A stretch of 64,000 nucleotides of DNA. Origin: Paramacrobiotus metropolitanus (lineage: Eukaryota > Tardigrada > Eutardigrada > Parachela > Macrobiotidae). The first letter of the stretch is position 1. Every line of letters begins with the position of its first letter. This document shows positions 23,647 through 33,588 of this stretch, one piece after another. The stretch covers positions 434,001 through 498,000 of the forward strand of contig NW_026570301.1 in NCBI RefSeq assembly GCF_019649055.1, given 5' to 3'. The position numbers and the translations under genes were made by a program. A model generated the notes under the pieces. That model was not told where the DNA came from, searched no databases, and saw only the letters and a program-made list of their open reading frames with translations.

Positions 23647-25570
23647 TCAACGGCGAAACTAGAAAGTCAGCACGCAGAGCATTTATTGCACTTATTTTAC
23701 GTTCTGCCGAAAGTAGCTTAAAGTAGATATCCTTTTTTTAGTCAGTGCTGGACCTTTATAATGTATATCCAGTGTTTTTCTAGTGTGGGCTGAATGAAAT
23801 GAATCTATGGACATAAGGGTCGGGAATACATAAGTCGGGAATAAATGATACGAGTACAAACCTCGTAATTTGCATAACTTGTAATATACGATATTGACTT
23901 TTCACCTGTCTCGTGAACGGATTACAAAATTAATAGTTAACATATATTATAACAGTCGGTACGTGCAACTGAGCATCCATAAGGTGTACGTAAATTGCGG
24001 TACCTTGTAAAGCATTCGGGGCCCGGGCACTGCAGATTTTCCGGAATATGTGCTAAAGGAAAATCTATGGATAATAAAAACAGAAGAAGCGGATGCTTAT
24101 GTGAAAATCTCCAAGGATTTCTTAGAAGAAAAAATTACGCAGGTAGTGCTTAGAGAATACAAAAAGGATAACGCAGTTAATTTATTCGTAGCACTTATCA
24201 TATGTACAGACTACAGAATACCCTATATAAATACACAACACACTACTACGTATTAATTTTGACAGTGAGACTGCCACGAACACAAATATTTGTAGTACGA
24301 GATATTATCGTTCCTGCATACATTGTATGCGACAGATGACAGTTGCAGTCGACTGGTGCGCAGCGTGCACCGTACCCGGCAATTGAACAAGAATCCGGAC
24401 CAGAGTCCACACAATAGTAGCAGTATACGCTGGAAACTGATATCCCTGAAATTTATCTTGCACCTTTGAAATAATTTGTGATAATGAAGCCGAAAGTTAG
24501 GCTGACTCGTCTTCGTTATTATTTAAATTGTAGTGGAAACTGGTTTCTACGCTTGGATTCTTTTAGGTTTATCTAATATTTTCATATTTTTAACACTCAG
24601 AAATATGAAAATACAACATCCTTTGTACAGACCAACTCGTAATATGCAGCCAGTCGACCAGTGCTGCGGAAGTGTCGGATACGAAAAACGCATGACTACA
24701 AACAGCGAATAACTGGTTAGGTGAGCGGTGTTATGAAGCTGGCTTAACCTTCCACCAGAAAACATGCAAGACTATCAGAACGAAATTCACCATATGAAAT
24801 CCTTCTAAGTTTTTACTAACGAAGCCGCAAACGAGATGGCCTTTTCACCAAATCCGTTGTGCACTTTTTGTCGTAAAGACCTGTATAAACGTTTTCAGTC
24901 ATACAGAAAGAGCCACTTATATTGTCCGATAATGTGAAAACTGCGCTAGCTAATTTTTTTTTAATTATTAGAATTACGTTGTCGGTCTTAATTCAGTTAA
25001 GGCCGACAACGTACAACACGCTTTTGAAAATATATTACGTTTAATTACGGATTGGACAAAAGCTAAAATGTCAGTCTGCAAAAAACTGTTAAAATAACTT
25101 GTAATAAACCTGTTAAGACAAACAACGCGATAGTGGTTTACATAATTTATCAAGTCCGAAAAGATATTCCTGTTATGGTGTACAATGTCGGCATCAAAGT
25201 GAGCAGGAAGACAACGACTCGCGCTATCCGTTGCACTAATTTTCGCTCCGATATGGCTTCGAGTTCGCACGGAATTTTGGCTTAAAATTTTGTTTTTGAT
25301 AGTTCTTCAGCGTCTTTTTTCGAATTTTCGAAAACCCTCCCAGCAACGGGCTGTCGAAATCAAGATATAGACTGTCGAAATCAAGAAATCATAAGGTGAT
25401 GTATCCTCCTTACCAGTTGAATAGCGAATATTTTTGTCGGGATCAAAGCGAAAAATTAATTTTCTCCTTAGTTTGTTAATGACCGTACAAAACTTTATAA
25501 AAATTATCAGATGATACTCATGATAGCACAGTACAGTATCTTGGTGGCATACGCCAATAGTTAAATTAAC
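23647..25570. other. Spacer left of the giant retroelement
   Basis: No supported gene; the ORF at 24,050-24,256 has no recognisable family. It carries the 24,625-24,830 block duplicated at 12,952 and an imperfect hairpin at 24,976-25,012. CTGTCGAAATCAAGA-like words repeat near 25,351 and 25,372. It ends at the CCTA target site. Confidence 0.5.
24976..25012. repeat. Inverted repeat, 16-bp arms
   Basis: ACGTTGTCGGTCTTAA pairs with TTAAGGCCGACAACGT across a 5-nt loop with one T/C difference. Role unknown. Confidence 0.6.
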
Positions 25571-25574
25571 CCTA

Positions 25575-25953
25575 TATCACCGTGGACCAGGAATGAGTCC
25601 AGGACGGAAGTCCAGACTGACAGGACTCCGTGTAGTGTAGAACGTGACGTGTTAGAGGAAGAAATGCACAACGCACGATATCCAGTCTACGTTATACACT
25701 TTATTAGCGTTCTCTATCGTGAAAACCAACACACTGACGTTCAATGCTCGGTGAGCTAACGTCTACCAAATATCTCATATGTAAACTGCACAGCGCATAG
25801 TGAACACAGTGAACAGCAGCCGTCAGCCAATCAGAAAAGAGACACGCCACAGACGGTAATTCCACGGGGAATCCCCAGTGCGTAGTGCAACGAAGCACTC
25901 CCCCAACTCCAGTAGCGTCACTAAGGTGGACGCAAGGGAGCCATCGCCTCACA
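25575..25953 (-). repeat. 3' LTR of the giant retroelement (379 bp)
   Basis: Nearly identical to 48,248-48,626; I found two substitutions. In element orientation it starts TGTGAGG and ends GGTGATA, so the 3' end is TA rather than the usual CA. An AATAAA signal is at 25,705-25,700 (minus). A palindrome GGGGAATCCCC is at 25,866-25,876, and an inverted CCAAT box near 25,827. No strong polypurine tract is visible immediately upstream. Confidence 0.93.
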
Positions 25954-26814
25954 TGCCTCTGGGTGGGAGGCTGAGCTCCGTCGAAGCTAATTCCATTCCG
26001 TCTCGCTCCGATCGGTGGTCTGTGCGCGCGCTCGTAAACAAAAACAACATCAAATTCTCTCTATTCCTTCTTATCACATAATTCCAAATGCACAATGTGA
26101 ATTAAAAAGATCTGTATAAAAATACTATTCCATATAAACAGATCAACAGTTATAACAGATCAACAGAAGCAGTTAAATGAAACATGTAGACTAGGATCCT
26201 CCGTTGACTCGCGTAGGTCACTGGTCCTGTCCACCGTTTTCCACATCTCTTTGGCCCATTCCGCTCCATCTTGAGCAACTTCACTCCGCTTGAGCATCTC
26301 TGCGCATCTTCGTGCGACTTTTCATCACATCAGCTTTTAGGAATAAGGTGCGTATCGAATGTACGTCTTAGGAATACTGCTTCACTTTTGGAATAGATGC
26401 GTATCAATTGTACGACTTCACAATGAGATCCGGTTAAGTCATGGAGGGACGTCATATAGACAAGCGAAGTTCGCTTCCTCCCTAGTAAGATCATCTTTCT
26501 GATCATGGATGTGCGACATCATCTGGTAAGGTTAATTCAGCATAGGTCATGGAGGAACTTAGCCATTTTTCATCGGCTTTCAAGCTCATCTCAGCTTGCC
26601 TCCCTGGTAAAGTTCATCTCGTCGCACAATCCATCTCTTCCGCCTTATTTAGAGAGCCGGCCAAGTGTACCGTAGCTACTCTTAACTAAGATGAGTCGAT
26701 ATATAGGGATGCCGACATAAGCCGTAACAACTCCTATCAGATCGGTTTTTACTGATCCATCATCTCGTTCGACCCATCTCCATCATCTCTGTCTCGCGGT
26801 GGACGTTTCCGAGT
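25954..26814 (-). other. Retroelement 3' untranslated region
   Basis: No ORF in the element's sense. The plus strand is rich in CATCTC and TCATC words. A degenerate repeat carrying GCGTATCGAATGTACG-like sequence recurs about 50 bp apart near 26,349 and 26,399. It should contain the polypurine tract next to 25,954, but the local sequence (AGAGGCA on the minus strand) is weak. Confidence 0.6.
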
Positions 26815-29733
26815 TTAGCCCGGCTGATTTCTGTCGGAAGTCCGATCAACTGGTGCAGCTGATCCGGTAGGTACGTCCTCGTCCGCTTGAACTCGTAAAA
26901 CGATGTTTCGTGGACCGCGACCTTTCCCTTGTCGTGAACGTTTGATCGCGTCCAAACGATGTCGTGCATCATTCTCTTCACGTTGCAAGTTCCGATTTTG
27001 AGGATCTTCAGCCAATCGTTGTCTGGCGTCCTCATACTGATTCCGGATATTCTGATTTCGAGCAGCTCGTCTGCCCGGTGTATTCGGAACTTTGGAAGTT
27101 GTCGGCTGTTTCGGTCCCTTCCATACCAGGTGATCTTCGATGTAGTCATGGACCCGATCTTTCGGCTCGATATACGGCGTGTCCATGGTGTCTCGAATGC
27201 GATTGAGCCGCTCCTGGTACTGTGCTTCATGTATCTCATGGAGATTACAATCATCGAATCGCTTCTTGCAAATCGTCAAGCCTTCGTTTGCTTTTCTCGC
27301 GATCTCCTGATGTTTCGACGGCATTCCAAGTTTGGCAACCTTTTCCCGGTACACAGGCGGAACTTTCCCCTTCGTAAAGTCCGAAAATAGCTGATTCTGT
27401 GTGGGAAAATGGCCCAATCTCGCAGCAAAGACCTTCTGACCGAAAACTCGCGATTTGTAGTCGGTAGGGTCAACCGTCAGTCCAATGGCTGCTCGTGCCG
27501 CAAGTACTTTGAATGCCGGATTCACGTTGCGTAGCACAAATTGTGCTACATATAGACTTCGCTCCTTATTTTCTTGGTAGCGGAACTGTGTGAGTCCCGT
27601 ATTGTCGATTGTATCCAATGGGACTTCCCATAAGCTCAAGTCGAGGAGACTCGGTAAGCCACATTGTCGGATTGGTGTATAACACACCATCGCAGATTCG
27701 GTGGTGATCTCCAGGCGACCGAGGTTGCTCTCTCTGAGATCCGTTTCGTAATTAGAATCCCGTAGAAACTCGCGTAGATTGTGGAGCTGCGCATGTATCA
27801 TCACTGACTGCTCCGATTCAATTTCCAATCCGAAGTAGCGACAGATTTCCGCTCTTTGGGTTTCGATATCATCCATGTCGTACATTTTGCTGATCAACCT
27901 GCGTCGTGAATTGTCAAAGCGCGAGTGATCTCTCCGGTGACCATCTTCACGTCGTCGTTCTGGTCGTTCCTGTTGACAATCCGGTTGATATCGATTCTGC
28001 GGTTCTTGAGGGCAATTGTGCGATTCGTGAGGGCCTTCCTGCTCACGTCGCGCCGATGTCGATGGTTCAAGATCGCGGTCCAATACCACATTTCTTCTGT
28101 GGACAACGTTGTCAGTTGATGATGTTTCCATCGGTTCGTCTTCGTCCATCGTCACAATCAATGGTTCTACCATATGGACCACTGACTTCACTTTCGGCTG
28201 TTTTGGTAGAGTATCGTCGCGTTCTCCGCTCAAAGTTCGTTTGTGATTTATCGGGAAACTTGCGAAGTAATTCATATCTTCCTGCCATCCCTTATCGTAC
28301 GGGCTGCGACTTCTGACAGGTCCCGCTAAGGTTCCTTCTCGTCGTTCCGGTGTGAACCCTCTGACTTTTGGATGACAGAAACCAACTCCCATCGGTATCT
28401 GCTGATGTGGTTCATCTCGACGCGTTTCTTCTTGACGAGGTTCATCTCGTCGTCGGTCAGCTGGTATATGGCGACGATGTGCGCTGGTCTCAATTACTTG
28501 ATCTCCATGGCGCACCCATGATCTGCCGCCACGGTAATCGTAATCGCGCGAGCGTGATCTATCATCTCTTTCGTTATGATAGTCACGGGTGCGTTCACGG
28601 GAACGTTCTCTTGACCGTTCATTCCGAGAGTCATAATTTCGCTCATGTGAGTACTCTCGTGATCGTTGATGTTCCCGTCTCACTGGTGATCGAGGTCGTT
28701 GGAAACCGTCATCGCGCCGAAAACTTTGAAACGCCTTCATAACATCTCGTTCCATTTCATGTGTCTTTCGAACCTCCTCGGTCATCTTTTCGATGAGCAT
28801 CTTGGTATCGGGTTTAAGTGCTTCGCCTCTTTCCAACCTCATCTTTTCTCGTAAAAGGAGTTCGAATGTGCTTGCGCGGATCTTTGACGGTTCCTTAATT
28901 AATTCATCGATCTGGAGGAGAATGGCCTTCACTCTAACCTCCGCTTCGGCTGCATTCAGTTGAGCCACAGGAATAGGAGCTTTGCCCTGCACCGACCTTT
29001 CTCGGTAATCCTGGGCTGCCCGTTGTTCGGCACGTTTCCTATTGGCTATCGTTTCATCTGCCAGATCTTTCTGTCGTTTCTCCTCCATCATCCTTGCTTG
29101 ATCCGCCTCGAACTTTTTGCGGAAAGCATCACATAAGTCATCTTGTGGAGGTTCGTACGTAGCGTCCCAGCCGATCTCACCGTTCTTGATCGCCTGACGA
29201 TATCGATCTTCAATCAGCATCTTTTCTCTTGGTGGGACCGTCTTCCATGCCTCTGCTGATGTTATGGCTCGGAAAACATCTTTATTCCCACGAATAGCTT
29301 CAGTATATGCCACCAGAGTTCGATTCGGTTCTTTAAAGATGCAGAACCAGCAAGGGTAATCTCCTTTTTCGACCTTGTTGTTTCTGATACAGTCCGGACA
29401 TTTAGAATTATAGCCCGTAAACGGATCAATCCACGGTTTTGGCTGGTTCACGGCGGGTGCGGTCGCAAGTTGAGATCGCGGAGGTGCTGGTTGACTTCGC
29501 ACATTTGTAGGTGCGACTTGATTCTTCGCAGCTGTCGGTTGACTGCCTTGAGGCGCAGGTGCTGCCTGACTTGTGGACGGTACCACCTGACTTCGCGTAG
29601 ATGTCGGTGCTGCTTGGTTTTTTCCGTTTGTAGATCGGGTTTGGTTACTCGCGGCTGCTGCTGGTGCTGCTTGACTTTTCACCGCCGGTGCCGCCGCTTG
29701 AGTGTTTGGTTTAGTCGGACCTTTTTCCGCCAT
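26815..29733 (-). CDS. Retroelement accessory ORF X1 (972 aa, zinc-cysteine + SR-rich, unknown)
   Basis: Intact single ORF, the last in the element. Residues 1-100 are low-complexity Ala/Pro/Gln/Ser. Residues 112-131 have a CX2CX12CX2C arrangement (CPDC...CWFC), a likely zinc site. Residues 200-340 are charged helix. Residues about 345-400 are Arg/Ser/Asp/Glu-rich like an SR domain. Residues about 630-880 look globular, and the tail is basic. I see no signal peptide or membrane segment, so it is not an obvious envelope. Immediately upstream of the ATG, CTTAAC and TTGCAG (minus, about 29,760-29,747) look like a branch site and 3' splice site, which would allow expression from a spliced mRNA as envelope genes do in related elements (inference). 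RNA binding or nuclear localisation is plausible from composition only. No family recognised. Confidence 0.8.
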   Translation of the reverse strand: MAEKGPTKPNTQAAAPAVKSQAAPAAAASNQTRSTNGKNQAAPTSTRSQVVPSTSQAAPAPQGSQPTAAKNQVAPTNVRSQPAPPRSQLATAPAVNQPKPWIDPFTGYNSKCPDCIRNNKVEKGDYPCWFCIFKEPNRTLVAYTEAIRGNKDVFRAITSAEAWKTVPPREKMLIEDRYRQAIKNGEIGWDATYEPPQDDLCDAFRKKFEADQARMMEEKRQKDLADETIANRKRAEQRAAQDYRERSVQGKAPIPVAQLNAAEAEVRVKAILLQIDELIKEPSKIRASTFELLLREKMRLERGEALKPDTKMLIEKMTEEVRKTHEMERDVMKAFQSFRRDDGFQRPRSPVRREHQRSREYSHERNYDSRNERSRERSRERTRDYHNERDDRSRSRDYDYRGGRSWVRHGDQVIETSAHRRHIPADRRRDEPRQEETRRDEPHQQIPMGVGFCHPKVRGFTPERREGTLAGPVRSRSPYDKGWQEDMNYFASFPINHKRTLSGERDDTLPKQPKVKSVVHMVEPLIVTMDEDEPMETSSTDNVVHRRNVVLDRDLEPSTSARREQEGPHESHNCPQEPQNRYQPDCQQERPERRREDGHRRDHSRFDNSRRRLISKMYDMDDIETQRAEICRYFGLEIESEQSVMIHAQLHNLREFLRDSNYETDLRESNLGRLEITTESAMVCYTPIRQCGLPSLLDLSLWEVPLDTIDNTGLTQFRYQENKERSLYVAQFVLRNVNPAFKVLAARAAIGLTVDPTDYKSRVFGQKVFAARLGHFPTQNQLFSDFTKGKVPPVYREKVAKLGMPSKHQEIARKANEGLTICKKRFDDCNLHEIHEAQYQERLNRIRDTMDTPYIEPKDRVHDYIEDHLVWKGPKQPTTSKVPNTPGRRAARNQNIRNQYEDARQRLAEDPQNRNLQREENDARHRLDAIKRSRQGKGRGPRNIVLRVQADEDVPTGSAAPVDRTSDRNQPG

Positions 29734-30113
29734 CTTCGGTTTTAATCTGCAATGTTAAGGCATGTCAAAATATCATTTCGTAACCATCTCCCGATCATTC
29801 TTATCGTCTTTTACGCCTATTTTAGGCTATCCCCGTACTGAGCTGAGACCTTCCTAGCTCATAATGACATTTTTAACACTGTGACATGGTGACCTTTCCA
29901 TGTCGTCAGTTCTAAGCTCATTCGCCTTTTTGACTGATGTGGTTATCTCATCTTCTCATCTCGTGTAGCACATTTGCTAAGTCGTTTCAACCATCTGTTT
30001 CAACGTTTTTCATCTCGGTTATTTCAACTTTTCTCTTTCGTTAAACTGATATGATGCTGTTTCGTCTGTGATATGCGGTGGACCTTCCTGACCGCATATC
30101 ACGCATCTCGCGT
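29734..30113 (-). promoter_or_regulatory. Intercistronic spacer with candidate 3' splice site
   Basis: Lies between the X2 stop and the X1 ATG. On the minus strand CCTTAACATTGCAG ends 14 nt before the X1 ATG, matching branch-point plus acceptor consensus. The rest is noncoding and CATCTC-rich, like the other untranslated parts of the element. Confidence 0.5.
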
Positions 30114-32816
30114 TCACTCTTTTGCCGATGTGTCAGCCGGCTCTGTTGTCTCAGTCGCTGCTGACACCGTATCTCCGGTTGCAACTGATTTCATTTGGGC
30201 ATCGCCAGCTGCGGGCTCGGCAGATGCCGGCTGTTGCGATTCCAAGGTAACTTCCTGGGATGCCGGAATGTTCGCTGAGTTCACGATCTCCTTCTCTGGA
30301 GTATCTTCGGGGAGCTCCTCGGGTTTCGAAAAAATTCGCTTGTTTTTAATCTCAAGGAGATTATCATCGAGAAGACTTTCAACTGCTTGTCTGATTACAT
30401 CCCGATCTCTTTCGATGTTGTAAATTCCCAGCTCGTAGTTAACGGCAAAGAAGTTTGATAGGTCATCCCATGTGACTCCCATCGATCCGCCAAGTCTCGG
30501 CATTGCCGCATCGGTAATGGCGATTTTCCAATATTTCAGTTCCATCTTCAGTCGAGGGTGAAGCGTCGGTTTTGGGAGGTAATATGACCATCTGTTAGAA
30601 TCCGAGTAACAAAAGCCCAACTTTCCTTCTTTGTAGGCCCTCTTGGTCATTCTGTCAAAGCTCACACCAGATAATTTCAGGACTCGGTTGGCACAGATTG
30701 TCGCTCTGAGATCCTTTTGAGTCATCGTCTGAAATGGCTGTCCCGCCAAGATGCTCTTCAGTTCGCACCAAGCGTGGTTCTGATTATCCAGTGGTATTCC
30801 GAGCATGTGGTCGCGATCTTCTGACGTCGACTCTTTTTCATCAATTACGAGCTTTGGAATTGAGCTTGATGAGGACTTCGTCGATTTGGGTTCGTTTCTC
30901 TGGGTGGGAGCTGAGTCCGTCTCATCATCTTTCGATGCTTCTTCGGCTGCTACCCCCTCTTCTTGGAAAGTTAAATCGGTTTTCGATTTGCCGCCACTAG
31001 TTTTTGCTTGCTTCGATGTTGGCAACAGCGGTGCCTGTTGTCGACGACGGCGCATTTCTTCCAATTCCGCTTCGGTTTGTACCGTCAGCTTATCCATGGG
31101 AGTTACGGCCTTCGTTTTCTCACCATGTGACTGTTCACTCGTCGTAGCTACCTCTCCAGGTGTTGGAGGTGCGTCGTGTTCCTCATCCGATCCATAGGCA
31201 AGTTCCAATATACCCTTCGGCGTCAACGATTCCTTCAACTTATCTGCCTTAATCTTTTCCCTGGCAGCCCGTTTCTGATCTCCCTTCTGTAAGAGCACAT
31301 TCAGCATGGGAGTTTCCGGATCACTTCGTTGAGGAATTGGAAGTTTTTCCATGACTTCGCTGGACGAGAAGTTGCAATAATCATGTATATCCTCCGGTAT
31401 AAACCCCAACATGGTATATCTGATCGGAGATCCTTCGTAAGCGTTGGTGGTGAGTAGTTTACCCTCTTGAAGCATCTGCGCTAGCATTGTCTCGTTACCC
31501 GCTTCGATCTCAGCGATTCTACCCATTCCGCCTTGCCATACTCCATTCATATATTGGCTAATACGGTGTCGGGTAGACCCTACCGGACTTCGTAGGCCTG
31601 CGATGGCCGATTCGATCTGTCGTCTCTTATCAGCGGACTTTTCAAATAACTTTTTGTCGATTCCACCGGTTCGAATCAGCTTTGACTTACAGCGCCAATC
31701 GAGATGTTTTTTAATCAGTCTACCAGAATTCAAGGCAAAATCGATGATCGTGTCCAACTTCGATGGAGTCAAACGTCGCTTTCGTTTATTCAACCATTCT
31801 TTAACACGTATTCGGAACCTTACTGTCACCGAGGTATCACCTCGCGTGCGAAATGTAGCCATTGCGAAATTTGTAGCCTCAATCAGATCATTCTCTGTTA
31901 AGGTGTCGTCATCATCCCCTAATTCCTCGAAGTCGGGAAAGGGTTCCTCATCTTCTGGTTCCGAATATTCCAAATCGCTATTCCCCTGTCTTCTGGTGTA
32001 ATTTGCCAATCCGACTTCATCAACTCGTCGGACTGCCGCGGGTTTAGACTTCTTCTTAGTACTTTTCTTCTTGGCGCTTTTCTTCTGTTTCTCCAAGGCT
32101 GCTTGTTTCTGTTTTTCCAATGTCGCTTCCAGACTGTTCGGGGCCGCCACCTTCGGCTCCGTTGTCATACTCCTCGTAGCGCGAACTGGGATGCTGGGTT
32201 TCGACTTCGAAGCAACTGTCGATGTACTCGGACGACTTGCCTCTGATGCTGTCGACTCGCGGGATGTATCACGTTTCCCTTTTTCCTTCTGTACTTTCTC
32301 TCTACGTTCTTTTTGGGTCGACGCGGCCATAATCTGTCCCATATTGACCACTCTCTTTATCGCGATAGATTTCGGTTTTTCTTCCGGCGAGGTTGCTGAT
32401 TGTATAACACCCTTTTTCGGTGTGGTCGTCGACGATTTCAAGCTCTCATCAATTTCGAGGACTTCATCATCCTCTTCTGATTCCTCGCTCACGATATCTT
32501 CATCATCAGATGGGAATCGGTCCTTCCTTTTTCCCGCTTTCTGTTTCTGATCTTTCCGAGATTTCCCTCTCGACTTTTCCGTACCCGTCTTTCCGGGTTT
32601 ATCAGTCCCTTTGTCTGATTTTCTCCGACTTCTTTGATTTTGTGCCAGTTTTAGATGAGCTTGGTTTCGACTCCTCTTTAGACGATTTCGATTTGGATTC
32701 GTCTTTGGGCGATCCTGGCGCTGGATCATCGTCTTCTGAGTCTTCCTGAACTGTGTCCTCCTCATCGTCTTCGTCTCCGTCGGGTTCGGACTCCTCAGGT
32801 GGATGACATCGATCAC
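30114..32816 (-). CDS. Retroelement accessory ORF X2 (up to 900 aa, Lys/Ser/acidic, unknown)
   Basis: The first 70 or so codons overlap the acidic tail of X3 in another frame and are probably not real; the true product likely enters this frame near 32,620. It holds a basic Lys/Ser-rich stretch, acidic blocks (SDDEDIVSEESEEDDE), Lys-rich repeats (KQKKSAKKKSTKKKSK), and a compact region around FNLIEATNFAMATF-type helices (about residues 300-430). A C-terminal helical domain (about 690-830) could be a winged-helix-like fold. There is no membrane segment. Charge pattern and KR clusters suggest a nuclear or nucleic-acid-binding protein (inference). No family recognised. It is intact over 2.4 kb while RT is broken. 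Confidence 0.7.
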   Translation of the reverse strand: MIDVIHLRSPNPTETKTMRRTQFRKTQKTMIQRQDRPKTNPNRNRLKRSRNQAHLKLAQNQRSRRKSDKGTDKPGKTGTEKSRGKSRKDQKQKAGKRKDRFPSDDEDIVSEESEEDDEVLEIDESLKSSTTTPKKGVIQSATSPEEKPKSIAIKRVVNMGQIMAASTQKERREKVQKEKGKRDTSRESTASEASRPSTSTVASKSKPSIPVRATRSMTTEPKVAAPNSLEATLEKQKQAALEKQKKSAKKKSTKKKSKPAAVRRVDEVGLANYTRRQGNSDLEYSEPEDEEPFPDFEELGDDDDTLTENDLIEATNFAMATFRTRGDTSVTVRFRIRVKEWLNKRKRRLTPSKLDTIIDFALNSGRLIKKHLDWRCKSKLIRTGGIDKKLFEKSADKRRQIESAIAGLRSPVGSTRHRISQYMNGVWQGGMGRIAEIEAGNETMLAQMLQEGKLLTTNAYEGSPIRYTMLGFIPEDIHDYCNFSSSEVMEKLPIPQRSDPETPMLNVLLQKGDQKRAAREKIKADKLKESLTPKGILELAYGSDEEHDAPPTPGEVATTSEQSHGEKTKAVTPMDKLTVQTEAELEEMRRRRQQAPLLPTSKQAKTSGGKSKTDLTFQEEGVAAEEASKDDETDSAPTQRNEPKSTKSSSSSIPKLVIDEKESTSEDRDHMLGIPLDNQNHAWCELKSILAGQPFQTMTQKDLRATICANRVLKLSGVSFDRMTKRAYKEGKLGFCYSDSNRWSYYLPKPTLHPRLKMELKYWKIAITDAAMPRLGGSMGVTWDDLSNFFAVNYELGIYNIERDRDVIRQAVESLLDDNLLEIKNKRIFSKPEELPEDTPEKEIVNSANIPASQEVTLESQQPASAEPAAGDAQMKSVATGDTVSAATETTEPADTSAKE

Positions 32817-33588
32817 AGTTCACGTCGTTACATGCCTTGTGATCTGCTCCTTGGATGATCGCGATCGCTCGTTGCATCGATCGTCTCGGGTTATTTTCAT
32901 CAACTGGTTCGTCTTCCATCTGAGGGGCATTTTCGCCTGGTGGAGCGTTTTCGGCTTCCATCTGTTCTTCATATTCACCTTCACCGGCAAGACCTTCCTC
33001 TTCTGCCTGTTTGGACTTGACATAAATTTCGTGTATTTCGGCCGCTGCCGCGAGATGCTTCTTCGGAGTTTCCATCTCGTAGACCAACTCGTAATGCGGT
33101 GTGTAGACTCTCGTACGAAGTTGGCCATCGTCAGTATATGTAACTGTTACCCTAACATAGGCTCCGTCGTCGGCGGCTCTATGACTCATGATGTTCAGAA
33201 TTCCGTTTCTGTTGGCTTGAACATCTTTTTTCTTGTCCTCCGGCAACATATTGTGCAGATTCGCCAGTGCTTTTTCATTCTCCATAATAGCATATTCCCT
33301 CTCTTCTTTCGATATAAACCAAGGTGCAAATGGGACGGGATCTCCTGATATAGGATCGACAATTTCGGCGATCATCACAATGGGCAATCCGACCGTACAG
33401 TGGAGTCCCAATTTGAAGACTCGACAGGTCATTTCCTGGTACAAATAAGTCGTGTCATATGCCTCTTTCGGCATCCTTTGACCATCTGATTCGATCCCCT
33501 CTCTCACCCGATGTCGCTCAACTGCCAACATCTCTCCATCACATATACGCATCTCTCCATCACATATACGTTGCGTACATATACGCAA
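32602..33588 (-). CDS. Retroelement accessory ORF X3 (328 aa, acidic C-terminus, unknown)
   Basis: Overlaps X4 by 29 nt and X2 by 215 nt in different frames. The N-terminus contains RICDGEM twice, encoded by a 21-bp tandem repeat near 33,530-33,571. The middle (residues about 40-200) looks globular. A short CX4CX2C cluster (CNDVNCDRC) precedes a long Asp/Glu tract and a Lys/Ser tail. The arrangement X4-X3-X2 looks like one longer product read across frame changes, by programmed shifting or by base errors; I cannot tell which. No family recognised. Confidence 0.65.
   Translation of the reverse strand: MRICTQRICDGEMRICDGEMLAVERHRVREGIESDGQRMPKEAYDTTYLYQEMTCRVFKLGLHCTVGLPIVMIAEIVDPISGDPVPFAPWFISKEEREYAIMENEKALANLHNMLPEDKKKDVQANRNGILNIMSHRAADDGAYVRVTVTYTDDGQLRTRVYTPHYELVYEMETPKKHLAAAAEIHEIYVKSKQAEEEGLAGEGEYEEQMEAENAPPGENAPQMEDEPVDENNPRRSMQRAIAIIQGADHKACNDVNCDRCHPPEESEPDGDEDDEEDTVQEDSEDDDPAPGSPKDESKSKSSKEESKPSSSKTGTKSKKSEKIRQRD

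Noticed and set aside
24050-24256. 68-codon ORF
   Set aside because: Short, AT-driven, no recognisable family.
25704-25952. ORF of 82-87 codons repeated three times (also 48,377 and 52,528)
   Set aside because: Lies inside the LTR; it repeats because the LTR repeats.
25954-25990. Polypurine tract next to the 3' LTR
   Set aside because: The local minus-strand sequence has only a short AGAGG stretch, too weak to call.
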